Below, piece by piece: positions 42,943 through 54,015 of a stretch of 64,000 bases of DNA. The stretch's first letter is position 1; the number at the start of each line of letters is the position of its first letter. A model generated the notes under the pieces. That model was not told the DNA's origin. It saw only the letters and a program-made list of their open reading frames with translations, and did no database searches. The position numbers were made by a program, and so were the translations under genes. Source of the DNA: Undaria pinnatifida (taxonomy: Eukaryota > Sar > Phaeophyceae > Laminariales > Alariaceae); assembly GCA_012845835.1 (NCBI GenBank), contig JABAKD010000024.1, forward strand, positions 62,699-126,698, in the 5' to 3' direction.

Positions 42943-45015
42943 TTACGGCGACCCTGTTGTCACCCCAAGTAACTTCGCACCTTTGTCCAGTCCGTTTGCT
43001 CTGATGCATTCCAGTGCTCTCCAGTCCTTGTCTACTGCTCCTCTGACCGCCAGCAACCCCTCTGATGCAAGGATGCTGCCTCCCCCCCCACAGTCGAGCA
43101 TGACCACCACTGGAAGCTCCGGTGCGATGACAAGTTTGGCCTGTTGAGTATCTGCCTTTGATGGGTCTGCGGGTGTGAGTGCGACGGCTGCAAGTACTGT
43201 AAGACTTTGAGTACTAGATCCGTCCACATCTTCTACTCCTACGGTTTCGAGGTGTACGCCGTCGAGCACTGGCCCCTGTGGCCCTTTGTAAACGTTTGGC
43301 AACGACTCGTCTCCTGGAAAAGAGTCGTCGAAATCTTCGATCACGATGCTCTTGTTCGGTAACCGCGACATGACGTCTGGGAGCTGATGTTGTGTCCCCG
43401 GCCTCCACTTCAAGGTTATGTCGTGCTCCATCCACCACAGAGCCCAGCGGTGGTATTTCGGTGTGAGAGATTGGCTTTTGAAGAGCCAAGTCAACGCCGA
43501 ACAGTCCGTGATGAGCGTGAACGGTCGTCCCCAAAGATAGGGTTGGAATTTGCTTACTGCCCACATGACCGCCATGCATTCACGGTCCGTTGCTGACCTT
43601 TTGAAGTCTCCTCTCGACCACCTTTTGCTGCCATACGCGATCACCTTTTCCACTTCTTCGATGCATTGTGTTTGCACCGCTCCTGCTCCTATTTCACTGG
43701 CATCGATGGACAGCGAGAACGGTTCTGTCCACACCGGCAGGGCTAGGATTGGAGGTGACGTCAAAGCTTCGATAAGCGCATCAAAAGCTTCGTTCTGCTC
43801 TTTTCCCCATGGGACTTTATCTTTCTTCGCTCTCTTGGTTCTGAACCTTGGATCTCTCAGCAAGTAGGAAATGGGCGCCACCACTGTGCTATACTGAGGT
43901 ACGGATTGTCGTAAGTATCCTGTCATGCCCAGCATCACTCGCACTTCCTCCACCGTGTTCGGCCTGGAAAGCTGCGTGATAGCATCGATCTTGCTCGGGG
44001 CTGGCCTGGTACCAAGTCTATCTACGATCATGCCGACGAACTCCATGACCGACTGACAGAAATGCGATTTTTGAAGATTTACGGTTAATCGTCCTTGCCT
44101 TAGACACTCTAACGTTTCTCGCAGCAGTCCCCATTGACCTTCAAGGCTTTTCGACGGGATGGCGATGTTGTCCAACCAGTTCTTGATTCCCCTATCCTTG
44201 ACGGTCAACAGCCGCCCGCCATCGTAGGTGGCAAACGCCGAAGGCACTGTCTTCAACCCGAAGCCGCAGCGAACGTGTTCGTACAGCTTTCCGTCAGCGT
44301 CTCGAAATGCCGTCAGGTGTCGATCATCCTCATGATCTCGAGCTGTAAGAATCCTGAAGCTAGATCGATGCTAGAGAAATACTTCGACCCTTCGATCTCA
44401 TCCATAATATGCTGCAAGTCTCCGAGTCCACCACTCTGTGATTTGAGAAGCGCGTTGATACCTCGAAAATCCTGTACAACCCGCACTGTCCCATCTTTCT
44501 TGCGAACCGTCGAACAATTAGCGGCCCACTCGGAAGTTCATTCCCGAATGGATCCATTCTTCAGGAGTTTCACCACCTCAGTCTGAATCATCTCGCGCTG
44601 TTCCGGGCTGTAGTGTCGAATGGGCGCCACGTATGGCTTGACGTTGGGATCTTTGAGCCCCAGTCGCATGGGCACTCTTGGGGTTGACCGAGAACACGTC
44701 GATGTACTCGTTGAGAATGCTCATCAATGTGTACTTTTCGCTCGGACTGAGCTGTCCGAAGTTGGCCTCTCCCAGGTCCACCTTGGGGGCTTCGCTCGTA
44801 ATCTCTGCGATTTCACCCCCTTTGTTGCATTGCTCCGGTGGTCTCCCTCTGTCTTTCTTTTTTATCCCGTCGTCCTGTTTGGGGCGTGTCGGTTCTTCCA
44901 ACACCGGGTTCATGAGTGACTTCATGCGTTCCCGATCGAAATTGTTAACAGCGTAAACAGTGGCAATCACCAGCCACCCCTGGATCTTCATACTATTCTG
45001 GGTAACATTCGACAA
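42943..45015 (-). pseudogene. Reverse transcriptase and RNase H, broken, with WLDN at the active site
   Basis: RT begins after EKYTLMSILNEYIDVFS. A one-base shift lies near 44666, an in-frame TGA at 44538-44540 and another shift near 44335. Typical blocks are visible: VRVVQDFRGINALLKS, YFSSIDLASGFLQL, FVGMIVDRLGTRPAPSKIDA and VRVMLGMTGYLRQSVPQYS. The catalytic box, normally Y-x-D-D, reads W-L-D-N near 44166-44177, so the second aspartate is lost. RNase H is intact in its D-E-D residues (SIDASEIGAG, DRECMAVMWAV, LITDCSALTWL), and frame 44256-42943 is uninterrupted for 437 codons. Confidence 0.9.
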
Positions 45016-45795
45016 CTAACATTGAAGTGGTATACCTGGGAACCACCACTGTGCCACCCTTAGCACTCCTAGATCCACTCCTAGTTTAAGATCATAGCGG
45101 TTAGTTGGCTTTACCACTACGAGCTGCTGCACTTGAGGCTGAGGGCCTTTGACAAAAGTGTCTACCTGGATACTGGTACCACATGGAACCTCTACGTCTT
45201 TTGCAATGCGTAGTTTCCAGTGCAGAGTGCCTTCGTCCTCCCAAACAGAGTTTCCTAACTCCATAATCCCCGCCGGGATCTTCGGTCCCTCCAATTCTTC
45301 CGGTTCTTGCTCGTCCGTTGACGGTTTCACCGCGCAATAGTGGTCCCATTCGGCACACATCGCTCCTGCCGCGGCCTCTCCGACCTCCTTCGGGGCGAAT
45401 GGTACCCACGCTGAGGATGGTGTCGGACGGAAACCCTCCTCACCATCGAAGCTGATGATACTTCGATTGTCCTTCATGAACGCGGCTCCAAGCACCATCG
45501 CATACGGAAGTCCTTTCACCACCCTGAACTTCACACGGAAGATTTGGTCGACCGGTGCAAAGACTAGTGGTAGCATGCACGAGCCTACCACTTCCATCGG
45601 GGGTACGGCGCTGTTCTTTGGGTTCGCTGCGCGGAGTAGGCCGTCTCCCGTTGGGTTTATCAGCGACTTTCCCCTAACCAGATCACGTTTTTCAATGGGT
45701 TCGATGAACTGCCGTGACACGTAGTTTGCTCCACCCGCCCCACTATCCACCAGCACCGCGATCGGAAGTCGCCGGCTCGAGCTCGCTGCATGCTA
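45016..45795 (-). pseudogene. Retropepsin-like protease of the Ty3/gypsy element
   Basis: Open from a TAG at about 45795. The active-site segment PIAVLVDSGAGGANYV has the Asp-Ser-Gly triad of aspartic proteases. Downstream AMVLGAAFMKDNRSIISF matches the usual ILG-type second motif. A long acidic C-terminal part leads toward RT. It is out of frame with Gag and with the following RT segment, so the polyprotein is no longer continuous. Confidence 0.75.
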
Positions 45796-45939
45796 CAACG
45801 TTGCATGAACCCAAACCTGTGACGTTTTAGTTTGCAGTGCTCCCATGTTCGATTGGTGAGAGGAACTTTCTTTGACGTCAGTCACCTTCTCCCTATCTAC
45901 TGGTTTCCCCGGGCATGTTGGACTTCCCGGGGCGTGTCT

Positions 45940-47547
45940 TCATTTGGCTGTACCGTCTGTGTCGTCTGTCGGCGTTGGCGGCGGGATTGGCGGTCCTTTA
46001 CCAGCGAGATCATATGCAACAATCATGTCATACGACGTCTGGTTCGTGGGCTGTTTCGCATCCTTCTGCACCGTGTTTCTGTAAAAGCTGTAGGCAACAT
46101 CTCCCTCTTCGCGGGAGAAGCGACAAAGGAAAGGACAGTCCTGGCCTCGCGCGTGGAAGAAACAAATGTTGCGACTCCTCAGCGCTTCTTCAATTTCTGC
46201 TTTTGCGGCAGTGTTGAGCGGTAGAGGAAGATGGTGCTTCATTGTTCTCTGTTCGTCACCCTCTTTCTGCCACCGCCTTGATGCTGAGGTAGTCGTCTGG
46301 GGTGGCTTGGCTCCTTGCCGTCTCGACGACTTACTGGTGGGGACAAAGGGAGTTCCTCCCTTCACCGGCAACGATGCTGGTTGGGTAGAATACGCAGCCA
46401 ACCATTGCATAAGCTCATCCCTCATCTTGCTGTCGGCGACGTCCTCCTCATCCGACGGTTCCGATGCGAGTGCGGCAATGTCGAGCTTCGGTCGCTGTTC
46501 TCTCACCTCGTAACTTGACAAGGACCCATCACGTTTCCGGGAATTCTGCTTGTCTCTCCAGCTCGCTCCGCGCGTTTCAGGCCCTTGCAAGTTTTGGTTG
46601 TGTCCACCACGCATGTGCCCGACCCCGAAGATGTCCCCCATGCGGCTCTCATTCCTCGAGGACCGCCCGCCTGACGTGCCGCCAAACGCAGAAACCGAGG
46701 CTTGCGTGCCCCTGGCTTTCAACTTAGCAGGTACCTTCGGATCGCTGAAGTCGCTGCTTCGCATGTTAATTTTCTCAACAAATTTGTTGAAAATGTCACA
46801 CGCCTTTCTTCCCCTCAGCTCCATCGTGAGGTCGAGAAGCTGTCCCGTATTGACCGGATAGGCTCTGAGGCTCTCCCACTGTGCTTGTACGTCGTAGAGA
46901 GGCGCCTCGAACTTGTCGGTGTCGTGTGGGGCCACCATTCCGACGATTCGCCGACAAATCCCCATAGCATCCGTTTCCGACAGGACTTTCCAAAAGTAAT
47001 CCTCCTCTACCAAGAATGGTCGGTTCGGATCCACCATCGCTGCTCGCTTGTGTAACAGAACTACTCGCGCTGCCGCGGCCCAACCCTCCCCCGATTCCAC
47101 CTTCAGTCGTTCTAAGGTGTGCTGGGCTGCGACCTTCGATGTTTCTGAGATAGCCGTTTCCCTCAGAAAGACCCGCATCCACTCTGTGATGGTGAGATCC
47201 TTGGCCATCTTCACAACTTCGCGCCCATCGATCGTAGGTACGCGCGTACTGTGGTTGTTCGCGAAGGCCATCTTGACCATAGACGAGTCTGGTAGTAAGC
47301 GCATGAAAACCGCCACACGCAAGTCTGACAGTCCATCTCTCCGTGGGGATGCTGGAGCTGTACCATTCAGTTGGTCCTTGGGCATGGTCCAGTTTGGGTG
47401 TCTTGCGAATACCTTTGTTAACTCATCAAGAAATAACACGGGATCGTTCTTCATTGAGAGTCTTTTCACCGCTTCCGGCTGTAGCACCGACTCATAAGCG
47501 CTCTTCCGACCTTCCACCCCCATTTCCTTGACTAAGCGGTCGACCAT
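45940..47547 (-). CDS. Gag-like protein of the Ty3/gypsy element
   Basis: This is an intact 535-codon frame. The first 270 residues are mostly helical with conserved-looking pieces (NDPVLFLDELTKVFARHPNW, LRVAVFMRLLPDSSMVKMAF, TITEWMRVFLRETA), as expected of a capsid. A basic Ser/Arg/Gly-rich region and an acidic patch follow. Near residue 480 there is a Cys/His cluster, C-F-F-H-(6)-C-P-F-L-C, in the place of a nucleocapsid knuckle but with CCCH-like spacing rather than CCHC. The next enzyme frame begins about 145 bases further on. Confidence 0.75.
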   Translation of the reverse strand: MVDRLVKEMGVEGRKSAYESVLQPEAVKRLSMKNDPVLFLDELTKVFARHPNWTMPKDQLNGTAPASPRRDGLSDLRVAVFMRLLPDSSMVKMAFANNHSTRVPTIDGREVVKMAKDLTITEWMRVFLRETAISETSKVAAQHTLERLKVESGEGWAAAARVVLLHKRAAMVDPNRPFLVEEDYFWKVLSETDAMGICRRIVGMVAPHDTDKFEAPLYDVQAQWESLRAYPVNTGQLLDLTMELRGRKACDIFNKFVEKINMRSSDFSDPKVPAKLKARGTQASVSAFGGTSGGRSSRNESRMGDIFGVGHMRGGHNQNLQGPETRGASWRDKQNSRKRDGSLSSYEVREQRPKLDIAALASEPSDEEDVADSKMRDELMQWLAAYSTQPASLPVKGGTPFVPTSKSSRRQGAKPPQTTTSASRRWQKEGDEQRTMKHHLPLPLNTAAKAEIEEALRSRNICFFHARGQDCPFLCRFSREEGDVAYSFYRNTVQKDAKQPTNQTSYDMIVAYDLAGKGPPIPPPTPTDDTDGTAK

Positions 47548-47669
47548 GCGTTAAGCTTCTTTAGAGAATCCTCCTGTGATGTTGTATAACGGATTAAGTT
47601 GTGCGATCTGTAGTCCACCACTTCCTCGTGGGAAGGGAGGTTGTCCTCCCTAGGATCCCCACCCCTGCA

Positions 47670-48416
47670 TCATGGGTTGACCACCCCACGGCACCTACCA
47701 TCCCTGAGCTCCAGCTGGTCCGATGAATCCTGATTGCTGTTGACCAGCAAACCCTGGCTGTTGTTGACTAGCAAACCCTGGCTGCTGTTGACCAGCAAAC
47801 CCTGGCTGATGTTGGCCAGCAAATCCTGGATGTTGTTGGCCAGCAACCCTTGCTGTTGTTGGCTAGCGTACCCTGGCTGTTGTTGCTGCGGCGGCCTTGG
47901 CGGCATCGGTGGCGCCATCGGAGGTCCTCCTCGCGATATAGGGTTCGGTGGTTGTTGGCTAGCATACCCTGGCTGTTGTTGCTGCGGCGGCCTTGGCGGC
48001 ATCAGTGGCGCTATCGGAGGTCCTCCTCGTGATATAGGGTTCGGTGGTGCTCCTCTTGGGGCTGCCTGTGGACCCCATCTTCCTCCGATTCCGAAGGGTG
48101 ACGGTAGGGAGGGAGGAGACATCTGATTGTACCCGCGTCCCGCTCCTACAGGATTTGCCGGTCCTGCTGCCCCTCGTCCTGCACCGCCCTGTGGGCCCCA
48201 TCCAACCTGGCCGTCCTGTGGTGAGCCTCCAGCCTGACCGGTCTGTGGCGGGCCACCCTGTGGTGAGCCTCCTCTCGGGTAAGGTGCACCAAAAGGTCCC
48301 CAAAAAGGTCCCCCTCTTCCTGCCACGTTATTTCCTCCAATCACTCCTCCCCCCCCATCCCCTCGGGTAGGGTGCACCAAAAGGTCCCCCTCTCCCTGCC
48401 ATGTTATTTCCTCCAA
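47670..48416 (-). pseudogene. Gag N-terminal Pro/Gln/Gly-rich region
   Basis: The frame carries a Gly-rich start with repeated AGRGGPFWGPFGAPYPRG-like units, then two tandem copies of PPNPISRGGPP..MPPRPPQQQQPGYASQQ. After a shift near 47850 it continues as five repeats of a seven-residue Q-P-G-F-A-G-Q-like unit in another frame. This is probably the disordered head of Gag. Stops and a different frame separate it from the main Gag ORF, so it is decayed. Confidence 0.6.
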
Positions 48417-50900
48417 TCACTCCTCCCCCCCTCCCCGGGACGCCGCCCGTTGCCCTCTGACGAAACCTCTCGCTTTGCTGTCGCGTAGAGTAAGATGACA
48501 CGACGGACTCGACGACGCTGTGTTGTATCCGACGAATGGAGCTGTGCAGTAGGAGCTGTGCAGTATGCGACGGACTCGATGAGGCTGCGTGGTACACGAT
48601 GTACTCGACGAAGCTGCGTCGTATAAGGTGAAGATGGTATCCAACGATGCAGTCTAGGGAGACGAGTGGAGTCCAGGGGATCGATGGAGTCTAGTAACAC
48701 CAAGTTGTCCGCACCAAACGGGTATAAACAGTGGCTTGGGACAAGGTGGGTGGGAAAGAGGGGTGGTGAAAGGTTTCGAGTACATGCATATTTACCTTCC
48801 TGGTTTGTTGAAAGTTGTCCCTTTATCATAATATACATGCAACCCTTCGAAAGCTCGAGCCTTCACTAACAGAGTAAGGTAAAGAATCCCTTAGGCATCT
48901 AAGACACAACACTGATTGATATTAATGTATTCTTTGCAAACCTCAAAATTCCAACGTACTTATCAAGCTTCCCCCTATTGATGCATTATTTACAATCCCC
49001 AAAATCCCAACGTACTTATCGAGCTTCCCCCCTTCCCATTCCAATATGATAATGTTCCTAAACCATGTTTCCAATTCCGGTAAGTTCTTAGCATGACAAA
49101 GAGCAGCTATAGAAAGGCTTACATTCCCCATACATAATTAAAAACCAGCCAGTTTGCAGTATCAGTACTCTTGAAACACCTGTGAGAAGGACCTTGCAGT
49201 GCCTATACAACCTGCGAAGACACAAAATCCCCATCACAAAGTTAAAGGCCAAAACCAAATGCCTGCAAAAAAAACCCTTGTCTTGAGGTCGTCTCACAGT
49301 ATGCAACAAGTGTAGATCAACAAACACACCCGAACTCATTTTCAACCCATATGATGAACGCAAGCACATCCCTACAGTGACTTATCACGTATGAACTTCC
49401 TCGTCATCGGCACTGATGATAATCCTTTCCCGATGTGCTATTGGTCTCGTATTATTTAATCTACTTCTTACATTTTATACAACTTAGTCAGCCCTTGCTA
49501 TATTTTTCCAAAATAACCCAGCCCGTAGATTACGATTTCGCGTAGTATAAATACCAACTTGTGTACTATTCTATACAAGGTATAATAAACAAGACCAACC
49601 TGTATACTATTCTTCCGTACAGCAATTGCTGATCCTCCAGACCAATCGATTTCTCATGCTTTACAAGGTGCAACAAACAAGTAACCCCAATAATAACGTC
49701 TACATATAATACTCTACTCACAACCGTACACTATTTTGACCATATAGTCTATACAGCAGTAGTAGGTGTATGTATGAGCAAAAATGATGTATAATACGTA
49801 ATACGCGCGATCGGAGTATCACACACAGCTTGCAAAATAATTATATCTTTATTACTACCTGGTACATTTTTTTACTGGCTCAACAGTCCATGTTACTCCC
49901 TTCTCACCATCCTGCCTACATAAATACCCCCCCAACTTGCCTTTAGGCAAGGTTTACTAGCAGGCAGGGATGCATGTACCGGTATGTCTTTTCCAGTTCA
50001 AAATTTGAAAAATTTGGTTTACGGATATTGTCAAAATACACTCCAGTTGTGAGATCGCATTGTACCATCGCTGCTGTATGCATCCGTTATCGATTGAGTA
50101 TGTACTGGTACCCAAACAAACAAAAAATATTTTTTTCAGGCAAAATCAGGTATACCCGGTCAGTTTGGCGTCAAAACTGGTGCAGCACAAAAAAAACAAG
50201 AGCATATCACAAACGACATGCAGAACATATGATACGCACGTATACAGCACGATGACATAAATACCTGGTACAACAATGCAGAAGTACTCGTCGTAAGAGC
50301 AAGTACGAGCACGAAAGCAAAAATAATGCATGCTTTGCGGAACAATTTATACCATTGATGCATACGTACCAACGTTTCGTCTGCAGCGCATACAAAAAAA
50401 ACAGTGTGTCAGTCAAAGCGGGGAGAATCTCGTTTGCTCTCTGCATGTACTGCTGTGCGTAGCATGGACTGCGTGACTCCTCATCATGTATAAACTATCA
50501 AGCGTCTCATTCCTCGCCTCGACTATCTAGAGATCACGACCACCGATTCTCATCACTCATGCGGCCTGCTGTACTGCTGCTGCTTCTATTTCTGCGGTGT
50601 CTGCCTGTGGTTATCCTGCAGCGTGTGGGGTTCGTGATGCTGCTTCAAGCGAAATTTTGCTACACGAGCGAGATTTTCAACATGATAATATAAAGTTGAA
50701 CTGCCATGGAATTTTCTTCAACATCCTGTAAAATTCATTTATTTTCAGACTACTCCTTTTTTCCCATGCTAAATTCTATACATTATTTCAACCAAAATTG
50801 GCTCGGCATGCATCTGCACTTCTACCTGCGCATTTACGACCGTACTTCTACCTGCGTCAAGCGAGACCATCAACCCACACTGATCCCAGCTGAAGCCCCA
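48417..50900 (-). other. Leader of the Ty3/gypsy element with nested repeats
   Basis: This 2.5 kb between the 5' LTR and Gag has no ORF of note. It contains an inverted pair of terminal-module pieces (plus orientation at 49800-49835, minus orientation at 50035-50070), probably marking a nested insertion. It also holds an 80-bp direct repeat at 48941-49030 (CCCAACGTACTTATC core) and imperfect GACGGACTCGA repeats at 48495-48630. Confidence 0.6.
50882..50900 (-). other. Candidate primer-binding site
   Basis: Directly next to the 5' LTR the minus strand reads TGGGGCTTCAGCTGGGATC. It begins with the TGG that pairs with a tRNA CCA end, with no spacer. It would match a tRNA ending CTGAAGC-C-CCA; which tRNA this is cannot be said from the window. 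Confidence 0.55.
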
Positions 50901-51341
50901 TGTAACGAACGCATAAAGAGCTACTATAGTCACACGTACCCAAGTCTCCAATCCCTTGTCCCAACTCTCTCACCGCTTCTAGTTCGTTTCCTCCGTGTCT
51001 ACCTTCAGGCTGATCCCTCCCGTCTGCTTGTTGCAACAGCTGCCTGCAAACACCAGTCTCGTGCCACGCAGTCCTCTTCCAAGCGCTCGTACAATATAAC
51101 AGATCTCCGGATGAAATCTCCAACAATGCCTCACGGTAACGATAGCTGTACTCAAGCTCGGTTCGCAGTCACTCACACTCGTTTCAGATCAAGTTCAGGT
51201 TCCTTTTTCCCTCGTTTGGTTTTGTGTGTTTTGGGACTGAGGCCGTAAGCAGCACGCTTTCTAGACTGATCGGCGTTATACAGACCTAGGAAGCATTCCG
51301 CCACGGGATTTCATGTGACGTCATGTCAATCCGCCGCAACA
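50901..51341 (-). repeat. 5' LTR of the Ty3/gypsy element
   Basis: The transcript-sense sequence starts TGTTGCGGCGGATTGACATG and ends TTACA. A perfect TGACGTCA palindrome lies 18 bases inside. About ten mismatches separate it from the 3' LTR, mostly clustered near the 39905/50920 and 40010/51027 positions. Confidence 0.95.
51316..51323. promoter_or_regulatory. TGACGTCA palindrome in 5' LTR U3
   Basis: A perfect CRE-type bZIP site; the other LTR has it at 40301-40308. TGACGT is the known target core of many bZIP proteins, including the stramenopile blue-light aureochromes. That this site drives the element is inference from its position near the start of U3. Confidence 0.4.
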
Positions 51342-51404
51342 TATATATACACATCATAGAGCTATTCACGTTTCAATGGGAGTTCTCTTCTTTTTCTTTT
51401 CAAA

Positions 51405-51790
51405 AACATATAGGTACCAGGTATATCGTGAAAATGAAAATGCACTCCAGCTGTGAGATCGAATATATTGTCGAACCTCATCTTTGCAGGCTGTGTTTAA
51501 TATTCCGATCGCGCGTCTTACGGTTTGTGTGTCCTCATTAAGGATATAGGTCGGCGACTCCCCTTGCAACTACAGTGTAGCTATCAGGGTCAACAGGGTG
51601 ATGTTAGTCAGTCTGTGCGCGGAAATTATAAAACTTGTTTCTGAGGCGGACCAAATCTGACAGCTGTGGAGGGAAATGTATCCGTTTATCAAGTGAATTC
51701 TGTTCTGTAAGTCGAATAACCGGTGAGGGGGGGGCGGAGTTTTGAAGGACGTGGGGGCCTGGTTTTGATCAAACGCAAGCGGGGTTGGAA

Positions 51791-51821
<31 letters not shown>

Positions 51822-54015
51822 GGGGGGAGGGGGGGGATTGGGGGTGGGGGGCGGACGGGTGGGCAATTTGTGCGTGGATGCTATAAATCCTCTAACGGGA
51901 TAAATCTGACGGTTTTGGGAACATAAAACAAATAAAAAAACGCACCAGTTTATTATAGATGGGGGGGTTGGGGCGGGTGGGGCAGCTCAATCTGTGCGTG
52001 GAAACTGTACATTATTTTGAGGGGGTAAATGTGACGGTTTAAGAAAGAATGCATTAGTTTATCATGTATATCCTGGGGTGAGTCGTACAATCAGTGAGTA
52101 GAGACAGGGCGGAGTGTTCGAGGGGGTGGGGGTGGGATGGGGTTGGGGGTTGGGGAGTTGGGGGGTTGGAGCGGGGGGGGGGGGGAGGGGGGGGAGGGGG
52201 GGTGGGGGGGGGGGGCGCAAGGGGAGGGTTTTAGGTCAGGGGTTTGTAATGCGTGTGGTGCTTGGTCTAGGCGATGATGCGGGTGGTGGGGAAGAAGGGG
52301 GCGTTCGGGGCTGGGGGGGGGGGGGAAGCAGCGGCATGGATGGCTCTAGAAATATAATGAGGTGATATCAAGTGCGTGAAGTGTTTATTGATCTGGCGGA
52401 TTTCGATATTTGGTGGGGCGTTTGAGCAAGGGAGAGTGAGAAGGGGAAGGGCGGGGGGGGGATTAAGGAGGTTTAGGTCACAAATAATATTCAAATACAC
52501 TCCGGCTGTGAGATCAAAGATATGTAGGGGCTTGTTATACGCGTGGTGCTAGGTGTAGAAGATCGTGCGGATGGTGGGAAAATAGGGGGCGTTGGAGGGG
52601 GGGGTTGAGGGGGGTGGGGGGAAAGAATGAAAACTACGTCATGGATGGTCAGAAAGATAATGCCGTGATATCAACTGCGTATAGGTGTTTATTACTCTGG
52701 CCGATTTCGATTGTGAGTAGGCCGTTTGGACAAACTAGGCGGAAAAAGGGGGGGGGGGAAGAGGGATCGGGGGATGGGGTGGAGGAAGGGGTGGGGTTGA
52801 TCTTACGAGAGGGATCGGGGGAGGGGGAGGGGAGGGGGGCGCGGCGGGGGGCGGGACATTTCAATATGTGCGAGGAAACTATAAATCCCTAAAGGGGACA
52901 AACCAGACGATTGTAGCAAGAAGACATCCCTTTATATCATCTGCCTGGTGATGTTTACGATTCGAGAAGGTTTGATGTTAGATGCAGTATGCAACCCAGT
53001 GTTCAAGTGTACCGTAGTAAATAACGTGTTCAATCTTCCTAGTTTGTTGTTGTACATGGATCGAAAGCTAGAATATTTTATAGGATATTTGTAGTTGCCA
53101 CTATTTTCTGACATCGCTAATTATAAGACAGGGAAAAGTTTTGACAAATGCAACAGGCGAGGTGATGTGGTCATGCACTGTTTGTCACCACCACCATATA
53201 GTTACCATTATATTGTGACATCGCTAATTATACGAAAGAGATACGTATTGCTAAATACAACATGCGAGGTGATGTGGCCATGCACTGTCTCCGCCATTGA
53301 GCACTAGCGAGAGAAATGCGAATCGTCAGTGTGTTTAAGGAACGCTTGGTATACACGCGCTCAATCACGTTACCTCGTTAGTCATACTTCGCTTGGCATA
53401 GGTTGGGAGGCGATCATGCAAACGGTATGTCTACGTAATGGGTTAGTAAGGTGGTTTACTGCAATTTTAACACATCTGCCTGTGCTTCCTTTCCAATTAC
53501 TATTGTCTCAAATGTACGATTTCACGCTCATGATTTTTACATTGCCGATGTGTTGCTCTGCCGTCGTCAAATTGAAGACAGAGACACATCGTACAAATAC
53601 ATCAGGCGAGGTGGGTATCCGATGTCATATGTATCCCCCCCCCCCCCCCTTCCCCCCCCCCTCCAACCCCGCTCGCATTTGATCAAAACCAGGCCCTCCT
53701 TCAAAACTCTGCCGCCTCCTCACCGGTTGTTCGACTTACAGAACAGAATTCACTTGATAAACGGATACATTTCCCTCCACAGCTGTCAGATTTGGCCCCC
53801 CTCAGAAACGGGTTTTATAGTTTGCGCCCACAGACTGACTAACATCACCCTGTTGACCCTGATAGCTACACTGTAGTAGTGAGGGGAGTCGCCGACCTAT
53901 ATCCTTAATGAGGACACACAACTCGGCATACGCGCGATCGGAGTATCACACACAGCTTGCAAAGATAAGTTTCGACGAAATCTTCGATCTCACAGCTGGA
54001 GTGTCTTTCCATTTC
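51405..54015. mobile_element. Element with about 350-bp terminal inverted repeats
   Basis: The left end 51405-51790 and right end 53660-54015 are reverse complements at about 85-90 percent by eye. They run from the terminal module through CCTCATTAAGGATATAGGTC, CAGTGTAGCTATCAGGGTCA, ATCTGACAGCTGTGGAGGGA and GCCTGGTTTTGATCAAA to the G-run (left) or C-run (right). The interior contains two copies of a 290-bp module (TGTTTATT..CTGG-CGATTTCGAT). No coding region is present. Confidence 0.75.
51791..51838. repeat. Long poly-G tract
   Basis: About 48 bases of almost pure G. Similar runs lie at 52160-52215, 52311-52325, 59520-59562 and 59818-59830; C-run counterparts are at 53634-53660, 59984-60002, 60505-60520, 60626-60660, 62808-62838 and 63220-63550. 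Confidence 0.97.

Larger units (their letters stand above)
39885..51341 (-). mobile_element. Complete but inactive Ty3/gypsy LTR retrotransposon (11.46 kb)
   Basis: Direct 441-bp LTRs at 50901-51341 (5') and 39885-40325 (3') begin TGTTGCGGCGG and end GTTACA on the minus strand. They are flanked by TATA on both sides (39881-39884, 51342-51345), a probable 4-bp target duplication. Read on the minus strand, the internal order is leader, Gag, protease, RT, RNase H, integrase, C-terminal tail. RNase H before integrase places it in Ty3/gypsy. LTRs differ at about ten positions by eye (roughly 2.3 percent). Frameshifts, an in-frame TGA and lost catalytic residues in RT and integrase make it non-autonomous. 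The 2.5-kb leader carries a nested repeat. Confidence 0.93.
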
